Assembly (NCBI RefSeq): GCF_042661605.1
Contig: NZ_JBHSWJ010000002.1
Coordinates: forward strand, 124,001-188,000
DNA from: Branchiibius cervicis
Lineage (GTDB): Bacteria > Actinomycetota > Actinomycetes > Actinomycetales > Dermatophilaceae
Length of the DNA stretch: 64,000 nucleotides
Direction: 5' to 3'
Part shown: in pieces, positions 44,071-52,296 of the stretch
Numbering within the stretch: the first letter of the stretch is position 1
Layout of the letters: the number at the start of each line of letters is the position of its first letter
Notes under the pieces: model-generated
Seen by the model: the letters and a program-made list of their open reading frames with translations, nothing else
What the model was told of the DNA's origin: nothing
Database searches by the model: none
Translations under genes and position numbers: made by a program

Positions 44071-44943
44071 CTACGCGGCGTAGGGGCGGGTCGCGATACC
44101 GCCGATGCCGGGCCGGCAGGTGAAGACAGCTCCGGCCAGCGGCTGCTCCCCGTCCGGCACGTTCTCGCGGGTCGTGGTGATGAACAGCGTCCTGAGGTCG
44201 ACACCGCCGAAGGTGCAGGCCGTGACGTTGGTAACCGGGAGCTCGATCACCTCGTCCAGGACACCGGCCGGGCTGTAGCGGTGCACCGCCGAGCCGCCGT
44301 AAATGGCCACCCACACCCCGCCCTGCTCGTCGACGCACAAACCGTCGGGCAGGCCGTCGATCGCAACGAACCGGCGGCGCCGCGTGAGACCCGTGGCCGA
44401 CGACCAGTCGAAAATGTCGACCTGGCCGGTGGGAGTGTCGTTGTAGTAAGCGGATTCGCCTTCCGGCGACCAGCACAACCCGTTGGAGATCGTGACCCCT
44501 TCGAGTACGGCGCTCGCGGACCCATCGGTACCCAGCCGCCACAGTGTGCCCGCTCCGGGTGCCTGCGAGTAGGCCATCGTGCCGCAGTAGAAGTTGCCGT
44601 CGGGGTCGCAACCGCCGTCGTTGAAGCGGATCCCAGGGTCGGCCCACAGATCCGGTGCCGGCACGAGATCCGTCAGCGACGAGGTCCGTCCGAGGCTGAA
44701 ACCACGCTCCGTGGCGACGACTGCGCCACCCAGCGATCGCGGCCGCAACGCTGCCGCCACGCGGCCGACGTGCACGCGGGTCGCCGACCCGGACGGCGAG
44801 AGGGTGAGGACGTCGCCAGCCAGCAGGTCGACGTACTTGAGGGCGGAGAACCCGTCGCGCCCGCCACCGTCATCCCACTCCGGCCACCACACCGGACCTT
44901 CGGCGTGGAATGCCTGCGGGGGGCCGACGGGTTCGGCGCGCAC
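44071..44943 (-). CDS. SMP-30/gluconolactonase-family protein
   Basis: 290 residues from GTG 44943, four bases after the deformylase stop. Beta-propeller with the SMP-30 metal ligands: Glu in AEGPVWW, Asn in DPGIRFNDGGCDPDG, Asn in ISNGLCWSPEG and Asp in LPDGLCVDEQGG. Enzymes of this type hydrolyse sugar lactones with a divalent metal; the natural substrate is unknown. Last gene of a run: small membrane protein, PH-domain protein, deformylase, this gene. Confidence 0.88.
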   Translation of the reverse strand: MRAEPVGPPQAFHAEGPVWWPEWDDGGGRDGFSALKYVDLLAGDVLTLSPSGSATRVHVGRVAAALRPRSLGGAVVATERGFSLGRTSSLTDLVPAPDLWADPGIRFNDGGCDPDGNFYCGTMAYSQAPGAGTLWRLGTDGSASAVLEGVTISNGLCWSPEGESAYYNDTPTGQVDIFDWSSATGLTRRRRFVAIDGLPDGLCVDEQGGVWVAIYGGSAVHRYSPAGVLDEVIELPVTNVTACTFGGVDLRTLFITTTRENVPDGEQPLAGAVFTCRPGIGGIATRPYAA

Positions 44944-44946
44944 GGC

Positions 44947-45522
44947 TCAGACGTCCTCTGCCTCGACGGTGGCGGGGTCCCACTTGGACAGACCGCGCTC
45001 GGCCCAGGCCCGGCGCTTGATGTCGCGGCGCGCTTCGTCGCGGTAGCGCGGCGACAGGCGCTCGACGTAGAGGTGCCCGTCGAGGTGGTCCGTCTCGTGC
45101 TGCAGAGCGCGGGCCAGTGTCCCGCCGGTCGACTCGAGCACCACGGGATTGCCGTCGAGGTCGGTGCCGGTGACCCGGGCCCAGTCGGAGCGGGCGGTGG
45201 GGTAATGCTCCCCCGGCACGGACAGACAGCCTTCCAGGCCCTCGCTCGGATCGGGGTCGCCGGGCGGTACGGCGCCCTTTTCCAGAACCGGGTTGATCAC
45301 CACGCCGCGGTGCTGCACGTCGTCGCCGTCTTCACAGTCGTAGACGAAGATCCGCCACCGGACGCCGACCTGGTTGGCGGCCAGCCCGACCCCGTTGGCG
45401 GCGTCCATGGTGTCGAACATGTCGGCGACCAAGGTGCGTATCTCCGGGGTGACCTCACGGACCTTCTTGGTCGGTTGGTGCAACGCCTTGTGCCCGATGA
45501 TCGTGATGGGCCGGACTGCCAT
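44947..45522 (-). CDS. def: Peptide deformylase
   Basis: 191 residues from ATG 45522. All three motifs are intact: GVGLAANQVG (motif 1), EGCLSVPG (motif 2, metal-binding Cys) and QHETDHLDG (motif 3, HExxH). It removes the formyl group from new proteins. The C-terminal extension (YRDEARRDIKRRAWAERG) is longer than in E. coli but usual in actinobacteria. Confidence 0.95.
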   Translation of the reverse strand: MAVRPITIIGHKALHQPTKKVREVTPEIRTLVADMFDTMDAANGVGLAANQVGVRWRIFVYDCEDGDDVQHRGVVINPVLEKGAVPPGDPDPSEGLEGCLSVPGEHYPTARSDWARVTGTDLDGNPVVLESTGGTLARALQHETDHLDGHLYVERLSPRYRDEARRDIKRRAWAERGLSKWDPATVEAEDV

Positions 45523-45561
45523 GCGGGTCGCGCCTCCTGCTGGTGAAAGACTCGGCGCTAG

Positions 45562-46452
45562 TCAATCACGGTCATCGGGGCCGCTTGGGTCCCACCACGG
45601 ATTGCGGACTTCTTGTCGGGGCGCAGCGTCCTCCCGGCTGACGTTGTACGCCCGGACCTCGTCGCTGAATTCGTGCTTCTGCAAGGCCTGCGGCCCGCGC
45701 AGAATACGTTGGCGCAGTGAGCCTTTGGGCTCAGCGGCGGGCCGGGGCCGGTAGTCCGGCGACCGGCGTACGGGAACCTGGGTCGAGTCGAAGCGGTCGG
45801 CAGGGACCCGGCGAGCCGCTGGGTTGCCCTGCTCCCGGTCGCCGCGCATGCGCACCGTCACCGGTGCCAACTCCGGCGGGCGGACGCCGGGGTTGGTGAT
45901 GTCGGGATCATCGGAGAGGAACTGCAGGCGCGGGTCGTCCTCGGGGTCGTGGGAGATGAAGATCTGGCTGCACAGGGTCTTGTAGACCTCCTGCGGCTGC
46001 GGCACCCACTCGATGCGGTGCAGGGCCTGGTCCTGGCCTGCGCTCTCCATGATGAACGTGCCGTAACCCAGCGCTCGGGCCAGCGGTGAACGGACGTACG
46101 ACATGTCGGTGACCTTGCCCATCGGCATCATCATCGTGCGCCGGAACAGCACGCCCTGGCGCAGGATCAGCCGCTTGTCCGTCGCCACGAACCAGTCGAA
46201 CCGGCGAGCGATCACCTGCCACATCGCGTAGAAGATCACCGAATAGAGCAGGATCCAGCACAGGTTGACCAGCCCGCCCCAGTTGGCGGGGGCGAGACTG
46301 TCGATCAGGAACGTGAGCACGATGGCGGTGAGGATGCCACCGATCGTGCTGATCCAGCGGCTCCAGTGCTCGTGGGTGGCGACGACGACGCGCTCGGTCG
46401 GGAGCAGGACGTCGCCCAGCTGACGCTGGGCGCGGGGGTCGACGAGCGACAT
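45562..46452 (-). CDS. Bacterial PH-domain membrane protein
   Basis: 296 residues. Two membrane helices at about 33-80 (ISTIGGILTAIVLTFLID, CWILLYSVIFYAMWQVI), then a bacterial PH domain: FVATDKRLILRQGVLFRRT, MPMGKVTDMSYVRSPLARAL, GTFIMESAGQDQALHRIEWV. The C-terminal third is disordered and basic. Function unknown; such proteins are thought to support membrane or cell-envelope processes. Forty bases before def in the same direction. Confidence 0.85.
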   Translation of the reverse strand: MSLVDPRAQRQLGDVLLPTERVVVATHEHWSRWISTIGGILTAIVLTFLIDSLAPANWGGLVNLCWILLYSVIFYAMWQVIARRFDWFVATDKRLILRQGVLFRRTMMMPMGKVTDMSYVRSPLARALGYGTFIMESAGQDQALHRIEWVPQPQEVYKTLCSQIFISHDPEDDPRLQFLSDDPDITNPGVRPPELAPVTVRMRGDREQGNPAARRVPADRFDSTQVPVRRSPDYRPRPAAEPKGSLRQRILRGPQALQKHEFSDEVRAYNVSREDAAPRQEVRNPWWDPSGPDDRD

Positions 46453-46464
46453 GGCCCGGATCGC

Positions 46465-46638
46465 TCAGCCGTGCAGGACTTTGTTGAAGAAGTCCGCGAT
46501 CCCGTGGAACCCTGCGACGATCATGTTCCAGACCGTGTGGACGATGTCGGCGGCCTGCTGCGGGCTCTGCACGATCGCATAGATCACGAAGGCCACTACG
46601 AGCAGCACCAGCAACTTCTTGGCGTTTGCAAGGGCCAT
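46465..46638 (-). CDS. Very small single-pass membrane protein
   Basis: 57 residues from ATG 46638, with GGAG eight bases before. One hydrophobic helix (KKLLVLLVVAFVIYAIV, about 7-23) followed by an amphipathic C-terminus with IVAGFHGIADFFNKVLHG. Its stop is 12 bases before the PH-domain protein start, so they are co-transcribed. No function known. Confidence 0.7.
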   Translation of the reverse strand: MALANAKKLLVLLVVAFVIYAIVQSPQQAADIVHTVWNMIVAGFHGIADFFNKVLHG

Positions 46639-46739
46639 GGCGATCTCCGGATTGACGGGTGCAGCAAGAATAGGCGCGGTTGCGCCACCGCTCAGTGTGC
46701 CAGAAGTGACGCGTGTGACGGCTGTGAAGGAGCCTCGGA

Positions 46740-47705
46740 GTGTCGGAATCGTCCCTGGGCGACGCGCTCGATGCCGCGACCCGCGGTGTACCCGTTGCGC
46801 AGTTGTCCGCCGCAGTGCGCCGGCTGAGCGAGCGTTATCGCCAGGAGTTACCTGCGTCGGCACCCCTGATGGGCTCGGCGATCGATGTCCTCGCCTATGC
46901 GGCGTACCGGATGCCCGCGACGTACGCCGCGTGCCGCGCTGCCCTGTCCATGGTGCCGGCCGACGTGTCCATCTCGTCCGTCCTGGACCTCGGCGGGGGC
47001 ACCGGAGCGGTGGCGTGGGCGGTGGATGCGCTGTGGCCCGGTGCACGTACGACGATCGCTGAGCAGGTGCCGCTCGCGCGTGACCTGGGGGCTCGGCTGG
47101 CGACCGGTGGGCCGACGGTCACCGCAGTGCCGTGGCGTCTGGGCGAGTCGTTGTCGGTGGCCGCCGATCTGGTCACGGTGTCCTACGTACTGACGGAATT
47201 GACTGAGGAACAACAAGATTCGTTGGTATCGCTGGCCCTTTCCAAAGCGGAGTCCGCGGTGTTGCTGATCGAGCCCGGTACGCCCGGTGGTTATCAGCGA
47301 GTCCTGCGGGCGCGGGCGCAGGTGCTGGGTGCGGGCTGGCAGATTGCGGCGCCGTGTCCGCACGCGGCGCAGTGCCCGTTGGTCGCACCGGACTGGTGTC
47401 ATTTCGCGGTGCGGGTGTCGCGGTCGGCGTTACATCGCCAGATCAAAGGCGGCGAGTTGTCGTATGAGGACGAGAAGTTCAGCTATCTGCTCGCCGTCGC
47501 GCCGCGGGTCGAGATGCCGGCGCCGTCGGCTCGGGTGCTGCGGCATCCGGTGAAGCGCAAGGGCCTGGTCGAACTGACGCTCTGTCGGCCGGACGGCACC
47601 GCCGGTCGCGAGATCGTGTCGAAGAAGCAGGGGCCGCGCTACCGCGCTGCCCGCGACGTGCAGTGGGGCGACGACTTCGACAGCAAGACCCAAAGAAACG
47701 TTTGA
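46740..47705 (+). CDS. Rsm22-family methyltransferase-like protein
   Basis: 321 residues from GTG 46740. SAM-binding motif I is visible: VLDLGGGTGAVAWAVDAL (about 82-99). The conserved Cys set of Rsm22 follows: APCPHAAQCPLVAPDWCHF (about 205-223), then KFSYLLAVAP. Relatives include the mitochondrial small-subunit assembly factor Rsm22/METTL17, which carries an Fe-S cluster. The bacterial role, probably in ribosome assembly, is not established. Confidence 0.88.
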   Translation: MSESSLGDALDAATRGVPVAQLSAAVRRLSERYRQELPASAPLMGSAIDVLAYAAYRMPATYAACRAALSMVPADVSISSVLDLGGGTGAVAWAVDALWPGARTTIAEQVPLARDLGARLATGGPTVTAVPWRLGESLSVAADLVTVSYVLTELTEEQQDSLVSLALSKAESAVLLIEPGTPGGYQRVLRARAQVLGAGWQIAAPCPHAAQCPLVAPDWCHFAVRVSRSALHRQIKGGELSYEDEKFSYLLAVAPRVEMPAPSARVLRHPVKRKGLVELTLCRPDGTAGREIVSKKQGPRYRAARDVQWGDDFDSKTQRNV

Positions 47706-47730
47706 CAGTTTGCGACGGTGGGTTCAGACT
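47702..47730 (+). promoter_or_regulatory. Candidate promoter of the ArsR-MFS pair
   Basis: TTGACA at 47702-47707, overlapping the Rsm22 stop codon, and CAGACT at 47725-47730 after 17 bases. ATG 47738 is seven bases further, so a leaderless message is possible. Confidence 0.5.
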
Positions 47731-47737
47731 CTCAAGT

Positions 47738-48277
47738 ATGTCTTTGGGAGATGAGTCGGCGGCGGACGATCGCCAGCGGACCTCGCTGCGGGCGATGGCG
47801 CACCCGCTGCGGCTGCGGATGCTGTCGTTGCTCACCGGCGCCGAGCTCAGTGCCAGCGAGGTCGCCCGCGAACTCGACATCACCCAGGCCAACGCCAGCT
47901 ATCACCTGAGGGCGTTGGTCAAAGCCGGCTATCTGATCGAGGCCGGCACCGAGAAGATCCGTGGCGGCGTGGCCAAGAAGTATCGCTACATCGCCGGAGA
48001 GATGCCGGCGGACGCGGTGCGCCACGAGCCGACCGACGCCGAGTTCGAGCTCTGGCTCATCGCCCACCAGGCGGAGTTGCGGCGGCGCCTGCTGGAGCGC
48101 TCGCACGGGATCTTCGATAGCGATGCCGAGGTGTGGCTGGACCCGGAGGACTGGGCGCAGGCCCGCGAGCTGGTGAAGCAGGCATCGATGCTGGTGCACG
48201 ATCGGGCCAAACCGCCGCGCAGCGAGGGTGCGAAGCGGGTCAACTTCATGGCCATCCTCTTCGAGATGGAGCAGTGA
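47738..48277 (+). CDS. ArsR-type winged-helix regulator
   Basis: 179 residues from ATG 47738. Winged HTH: AMAHPLRLRMLSLLTGAEL, SASEVARELDITQANASYHL and RALVKAGYLIEAG. The domain lacks the metal-binding CxC of SmtB/ArsR metal sensors, so it senses something else. The stop overlaps the start of the MFS gene (TGATG), so the regulator and the exporter form one unit. Confidence 0.88.
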   Translation: MSLGDESAADDRQRTSLRAMAHPLRLRMLSLLTGAELSASEVARELDITQANASYHLRALVKAGYLIEAGTEKIRGGVAKKYRYIAGEMPADAVRHEPTDAEFELWLIAHQAELRRRLLERSHGIFDSDAEVWLDPEDWAQARELVKQASMLVHDRAKPPRSEGAKRVNFMAILFEMEQ

Positions 48278-49530
48278 TGCGGGTCAGCGAAGCGGCTGGA
48301 GTGCTGCAGCACAGGCAGTTCCGCTGGTTCTTCGCCTCGGGCGTGACCAACACCCTCGGCAGCATGATGACGCCGATCGCGCTGGCCTTCGCGGTGCTGT
48401 CGGTCGACAACTCGGCCGGCGCGCTGGCCAAGGTGCTCGCGGTGGAGATGACCGCCAACATCGTCTTCGTCCTCTTCGGCGGGGTCGTCTCCGACCGGCT
48501 GCCACGCCGGCTGGTGCTGCAAACCTGCCGGATCGCGATGGCCATCGTGCTGGGTGCGCTGGCCGCGCTGATGTTCACCGGGCACGCGACGATCGGTTGG
48601 TTCATGCTGCTGGGCGGCCTGGCGGGCGGCATCAGCGCCTTCTCCATGCCGGCGTTGCAGGGAATCGTCCCGCAGCTCGTGCCGGAGGGGCAGCTGCAGG
48701 AGGCCAATGCGCTGATGTCGTTCGTGCGCAACGGATCCAACTTCCTCGGCCCTGCCCTGGGTAGCGCGCTGGTGGTCGCGGGCGGACCGCAGTGGGCTTT
48801 CGTCATCGACGCGCTCACCTTCGTGGCGAGCAGTCTGCTGTTGCTGCCGGTGAAACTGCCACCGCCGGCGAAGGGTGCGACCAGCTTCATCACCGATCTA
48901 CGCACGGGCTGGGGTGAATTCCGCTCCCGCACCTGGTTGTGGGTCATCGTGCTGGCGTTCTCGGTCCTCAATGCGATCCAGTCCGGTACGATCGGCGTGC
49001 TCGGTCCGGTCATCGCCAAGAGTCACGACTCCCTCGGCGTCCGCGGTTGGGGTCTCGTTCTCAGCGCCGAAGCCATCGGGATGTTGCTGATGTCATTGGT
49101 GTTGTTGAAGATTCGGCTGAACCGGCCACTACTGTCCGGGATGCTGGGAGTCAGTCTTCTGAGCGTCACGATCGTCCTGCTCGGTGTCGACCCGGTGACG
49201 GTCCCGTTGATGGCGGCCGCCGTCGTCGGCGGGGCCGGCATCGAGACCTTCGGCACCGGCTGGAACGTGGCGATGATGCAGAACGTGCCGGGCGACGTAC
49301 TCTCCCGGGTCGTGAGTTACGACATGCTCGGCTCGTTCGTCGCGATCCCGGTCGGCATGGTGCTCTTCGGCTGGCTGGCAACGATCGCGCCCACGGAGAC
49401 GGTGCTCGTGGGCGCCGGAATCGTCTATGCCGCAGTCGCACTCAGCACTCTGCTGGTACCGTCGGTGCGCACCCTCCGCCAGCGCAGCGAGGAGTCAGCC
49501 ACCGAAGCCGCGTTGGCCCCGACCGACTGA
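48277..49530 (+). CDS. MFS transporter (12 TM, MFS_3/enterobactin-exporter-like)
   Basis: 417 residues. The start ATG 48277 overlaps the regulator's stop. Twelve hydrophobic helices; the first loop motif is GGVVSDRLPRRLVL (about 68-81) and the second-half counterpart is weak. The N-terminal LQHRQFRWFFASGVTNTLGSM resembles the MFS_3 subgroup (EntS-like exporters). Substrate unknown. Confidence 0.87.
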   Translation: MRVSEAAGVLQHRQFRWFFASGVTNTLGSMMTPIALAFAVLSVDNSAGALAKVLAVEMTANIVFVLFGGVVSDRLPRRLVLQTCRIAMAIVLGALAALMFTGHATIGWFMLLGGLAGGISAFSMPALQGIVPQLVPEGQLQEANALMSFVRNGSNFLGPALGSALVVAGGPQWAFVIDALTFVASSLLLLPVKLPPPAKGATSFITDLRTGWGEFRSRTWLWVIVLAFSVLNAIQSGTIGVLGPVIAKSHDSLGVRGWGLVLSAEAIGMLLMSLVLLKIRLNRPLLSGMLGVSLLSVTIVLLGVDPVTVPLMAAAVVGGAGIETFGTGWNVAMMQNVPGDVLSRVVSYDMLGSFVAIPVGMVLFGWLATIAPTETVLVGAGIVYAAVALSTLLVPSVRTLRQRSEESATEAALAPTD

Positions 49531-49550
49531 GGCCCGTGCCAGACTGAGGC

Positions 49551-50048
49551 ATGCCCGAGGTGAGCCAGCCCGAAGCGCCGCGGCACGCGTTGTCGATGAC
49601 CGTGCTGATGACGCCGCAGTACGCCAACTTCAGCGGCAACGTGCACGGTGGCCAGATCCTCAAGCTGCTCGATGAGGTCGCCTACGCGTGCGCCAGCAAG
49701 TACGCCCGACAGTACGTCGTCACGCTCTCCGTCGACCGGGTGGTCTTCCGCCAACCCATTCACGTCGGCGAGCTCGTGACCTTCGACGCCGGCATCAACT
49801 ACGTCGGCCGCACCTCGATGGAGGTCGGAATCCGGGTGACCACGGAAAACGTTGCGACACAGAGCATCCGGCACACGAACACGTGTTACTTCACGATGGT
49901 GGCGCTGGACGCGGAACGGCGACCGATCGCCGTACCGCCGTTCGAGCCGGTCAGCGACGTCGAGAAGCGGCGCTGGAACGACGCGATCCGTCGCCGGCGG
50001 GTCACCCAGGAGGTCGAGCAGGCGCTCGATCAGTCGACGACGCCGTAG
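49551..50048 (+). CDS. Acyl-CoA thioesterase, hotdog fold (YciA/BACH type)
   Basis: 165 residues. Hotdog core with TPQYANFSGNVHGGQILKLL, where the catalytic Asn/Asp-region and the glycine helix are typical, then DEVAYACASKYA and TCYFTMVALD. It hydrolyses acyl-CoA thioesters in the cytoplasm. Convergent with upp, the two coding ends overlapping by 19 bases. Confidence 0.9.
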   Translation: MPEVSQPEAPRHALSMTVLMTPQYANFSGNVHGGQILKLLDEVAYACASKYARQYVVTLSVDRVVFRQPIHVGELVTFDAGINYVGRTSMEVGIRVTTENVATQSIRHTNTCYFTMVALDAERRPIAVPPFEPVSDVEKRRWNDAIRRRRVTQEVEQALDQSTTP

Positions 50049-50671
50049 AGCCGGTCGCCGGCGTCTCCCAGACCCGGCACGATGTAGCCGTGCTCGTTGA
50101 GGCGTTCGTCCACGGCGCCGGTCACCAGGGTGATCGGGATGGTCAGATCCGCCAGCTCGTCGGCCACGGCCTCGATACCCTCGGGCGCCGACAGCAACGT
50201 GACGGCGGTGATGTCGTCGGCGCCGCGCTCGGCGAGGTAGCGGATCGCCATCGCCAGGGTCCCGCCGGTCGCCAGCATGGGGTCCAGGACGTAGCACTGT
50301 CGGCCGGTCAGCACATCGGGCAGCCGGTTGGCGTAGGTGATGGCCTGCAGCGTCTGCTCATCGCGCTGCATCCCCAGGAACCCGACTTCGGCCGACGGGA
50401 GCAGCCGCACCATGCCGTCGAGCATGCCAAGACCGGCGCGCAGCACGGGCACGACCAGCGGCTTGGGGTTGCTCAGCTTGATCCCGGTCGTCGGGGCGAC
50501 CGGAGTCACGATGTCCTTGGGCTCGACCCGCACCTCGCGGGTGGCCTCGTACGCCAGCAGCGTGACCAGCTCGTCCGCGAGCCGGCGGAAGGTGGGACTG
50601 TCGGTCTCCTTGTCGCGCAGGTAGGTCAGTTTGTGGGCGATCAGTGGGTGATTGGCGACAAGGACGCGCAT
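50030..50671 (-). CDS. upp: Uracil phosphoribosyltransferase
   Basis: 213 residues from ATG 50671. PRPP-binding loop VLDPMLATGGTLAMAI, N-terminal HPLIAHKLTYLRDKET, and C-terminal IVPGLGDAGDRLYG are diagnostic. It salvages uracil to UMP. The start codon overlaps, head to head, the start codon of tadA on the other strand. TAAAGT (minus strand) lies seven bases before the ATG, which suits a leaderless transcript. Confidence 0.95.
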   Translation of the reverse strand: MRVLVANHPLIAHKLTYLRDKETDSPTFRRLADELVTLLAYEATREVRVEPKDIVTPVAPTTGIKLSNPKPLVVPVLRAGLGMLDGMVRLLPSAEVGFLGMQRDEQTLQAITYANRLPDVLTGRQCYVLDPMLATGGTLAMAIRYLAERGADDITAVTLLSAPEGIEAVADELADLTIPITLVTGAVDERLNEHGYIVPGLGDAGDRLYGVVD

Positions 50672-51149
50672 GCCTGAGACTTTAGCCGTGGATTCGTCGC
50701 CGTACGCCGAGTGGCTGGGTCTGGCTCTGGACCAGGCGCGCGTCGCCCTCCCCACCGATGACGTGCCGGTGGGCGCAGTCATCGTCGACGCACACGGTCG
50801 GCTCATCGGGGCCGGTCCGAATCGCCGTGTCGCCGACGCCGATCCGCTGGCGCACGCCGAAATCGTCGCCATCCGGGCGGCCGCGGCGACCCTCGGCCAT
50901 TACCGCCTCGACGACTGCACCATCGCGGTCACGTTGGAGCCGTGTCTGATGTGCGCGGGCGCGATCATGCAGTCGCGGATCGCGCACATCGTCTTCGGCG
51001 CCTGGGATCCCAAGGCCGGTGCGTGCGGGAGCGCCTGGGATGTCATCGAGCAGAACCCATCCCCGCACCGCGTGGACTCGCTCGGCGGGGTCCGGCGGGA
51101 CGAATGTGCCCAGCTCCTGACCGACTTCTTCCGCGCGCGACGCCGTTAG
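50670..51149 (+). CDS. tadA: tRNA adenosine(34) deaminase
   Basis: 159 residues from ATG 50670, with AAGGA six bases before; GTG 50688 is another possible start. Zinc/catalytic motifs HAEIVAIRAA and EPCLMCAGAIMQSRIAHIVFG, plus the TadA-type DPKAGACGS. It converts A34 of tRNA-Arg(ACG) to inosine; its likely substrate gene is also in the window (40277-40349). Confidence 0.93.
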   Translation: MPETLAVDSSPYAEWLGLALDQARVALPTDDVPVGAVIVDAHGRLIGAGPNRRVADADPLAHAEIVAIRAAAATLGHYRLDDCTIAVTLEPCLMCAGAIMQSRIAHIVFGAWDPKAGACGSAWDVIEQNPSPHRVDSLGGVRRDECAQLLTDFFRARRR

Positions 51150-51159
51150 CCCGGCCGGC

Positions 51160-52040
51160 TCATTCCTGCCAGGGATAGAACGGCGGCATGTCGCTGGACG
51201 TGCGCCCGGTGAACTCGGTGTCGCGCTTCTCCAGGAACGCTCGCACGCCCTCCTGGCCGTCGGCGAAGCTGGTGTAGTACATCGCCAGCGAGTCGATCCG
51301 GTGCGCTTCCATCGGGTGCGGCTGGGCGCTGTTGCGGTACATCATCTGCCGGGTCAACGCGATACCGACCGCCGAGCGACCGTCGATGAATTTGCGGGCC
51401 AGTTCGTACGCCGCGGGCAACAGTTCGTCAGGCTCGTGCAGTGAGCGGACCAAGCCACCCGCCAGGGCCTCGTCGGGGAGAGGATGTCCGCGGCGTACGT
51501 CCATTCCAGGGCGCGGGAGATGCCCACGATGCGCGGCAGGAACCACGACGAGGTGGCCTCGGGCACGATGCCCAGGCGCCCGAAGACGAAGCCGATCCGG
51601 GCTTTGGTCGAGGCCAGGCGGATGTCCATCGGCAGCGTCATGGTCGCCCCGATGCCCACGGCGGCGCCGTTGATCGCGGCGATCACCGGCTTGGTGCAGG
51701 CGTAGATGGCCAGGGAAACGCGCCCGCCGGTATCGCGCACACCCTCGAAGATCTCGGGGTCGTCAAGGCGCTCGGTCAGGTCCTGCACCGTCGGCGCCAG
51801 CCCCGGCGTGAGGCCGAAGACGTTGCCCTCCTTGGTCAGATCCATACCGGCGCAGAAGGCCCGCCCGGCGCCGGTGACCACGACGACGCGGGTGTCGTCG
51901 TCCGTGCTGGCGCGGGTGAAGGCGTCGACCAACTCGTTCGCCATGGTCACGGTGAAGGAGTTCAGTTGCTCGGGCCGGTTGAGGGTCAGCGTGCAGATCC
52001 CGTCCACGACGCTGTAGTCCAGGGTTTCGTAGTCGCTCAC
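51160..52040 (-). CDS. Enoyl-CoA hydratase/isomerase, one-base frameshift
   Basis: About 293 residues from GTG 52040, chosen because homology begins YSVVDGICTLTLNRPEQLNS. Crotonase-fold motifs: GAGRAFCAGMDL (oxyanion), AAINGAAVGIGATMTLPMD, GFVFGRLGIVPEA. The frame slips after DILS at the G4 run 51475-51478; the next frame gives PDEALAGGLVRSLHEPDELL. Adding one base joins them. It should hydrate or isomerise an enoyl-CoA in fatty-acid or related breakdown. Stop at 51160, nine bases from the tadA end. Confidence 0.88.
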
Positions 52041-52104
52041 GGATCGATCATCCCGCACGGCGTCGGCACGTGGAGTTGACGGGTCACTGAAACAATGTCT
52101 ACTC

Positions 52105-52215
52105 TCCCGGTAGGCATTGAGCGTCGATGACAAGCCCTGGCTGGTCGACCAGCAACCCTCGTTCCGCGGTGGGGTGCTCCAGGTGAAAGCCCGGCCCGTT
52201 AGCGAACCCGCGCGG
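52105..52215 (+). promoter_or_regulatory. SAM-IV-type S-adenosylmethionine riboswitch
   Basis: The leader of the ABC operon contains the actinobacterial SAM-IV core. Stem CCTGG (52136-52140) / CCAGG (52179-52183) encloses hairpin CTGG-TCGA-CCAG (52141-52152), then CAACCC with TTCCGCGGTGGGGTG (52162-52176), in which ACCC (52155-52158) pairs with GGGT. TGA after the closing stem and a GC-rich 3' hairpin region (52186-52215) fit the pseudoknot part. These conserved blocks in this order match the family as I remember it. It lies about 80 bases before the permease start. Confidence 0.8.
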
Positions 52216-52296
52216 GCAAGCGCAGTGACGCAGCCTCGGCCGCGTCACGAAGGTCGTCGGCTCACGTCGTGGCCTTCGAACTCGTTGGAGTCGTCC

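Noticed and set aside
43960..45546. Long plus-strand frame opposite SMP-30 and def
   Set aside because: Shadow; the minus-strand genes have full catalytic motifs.
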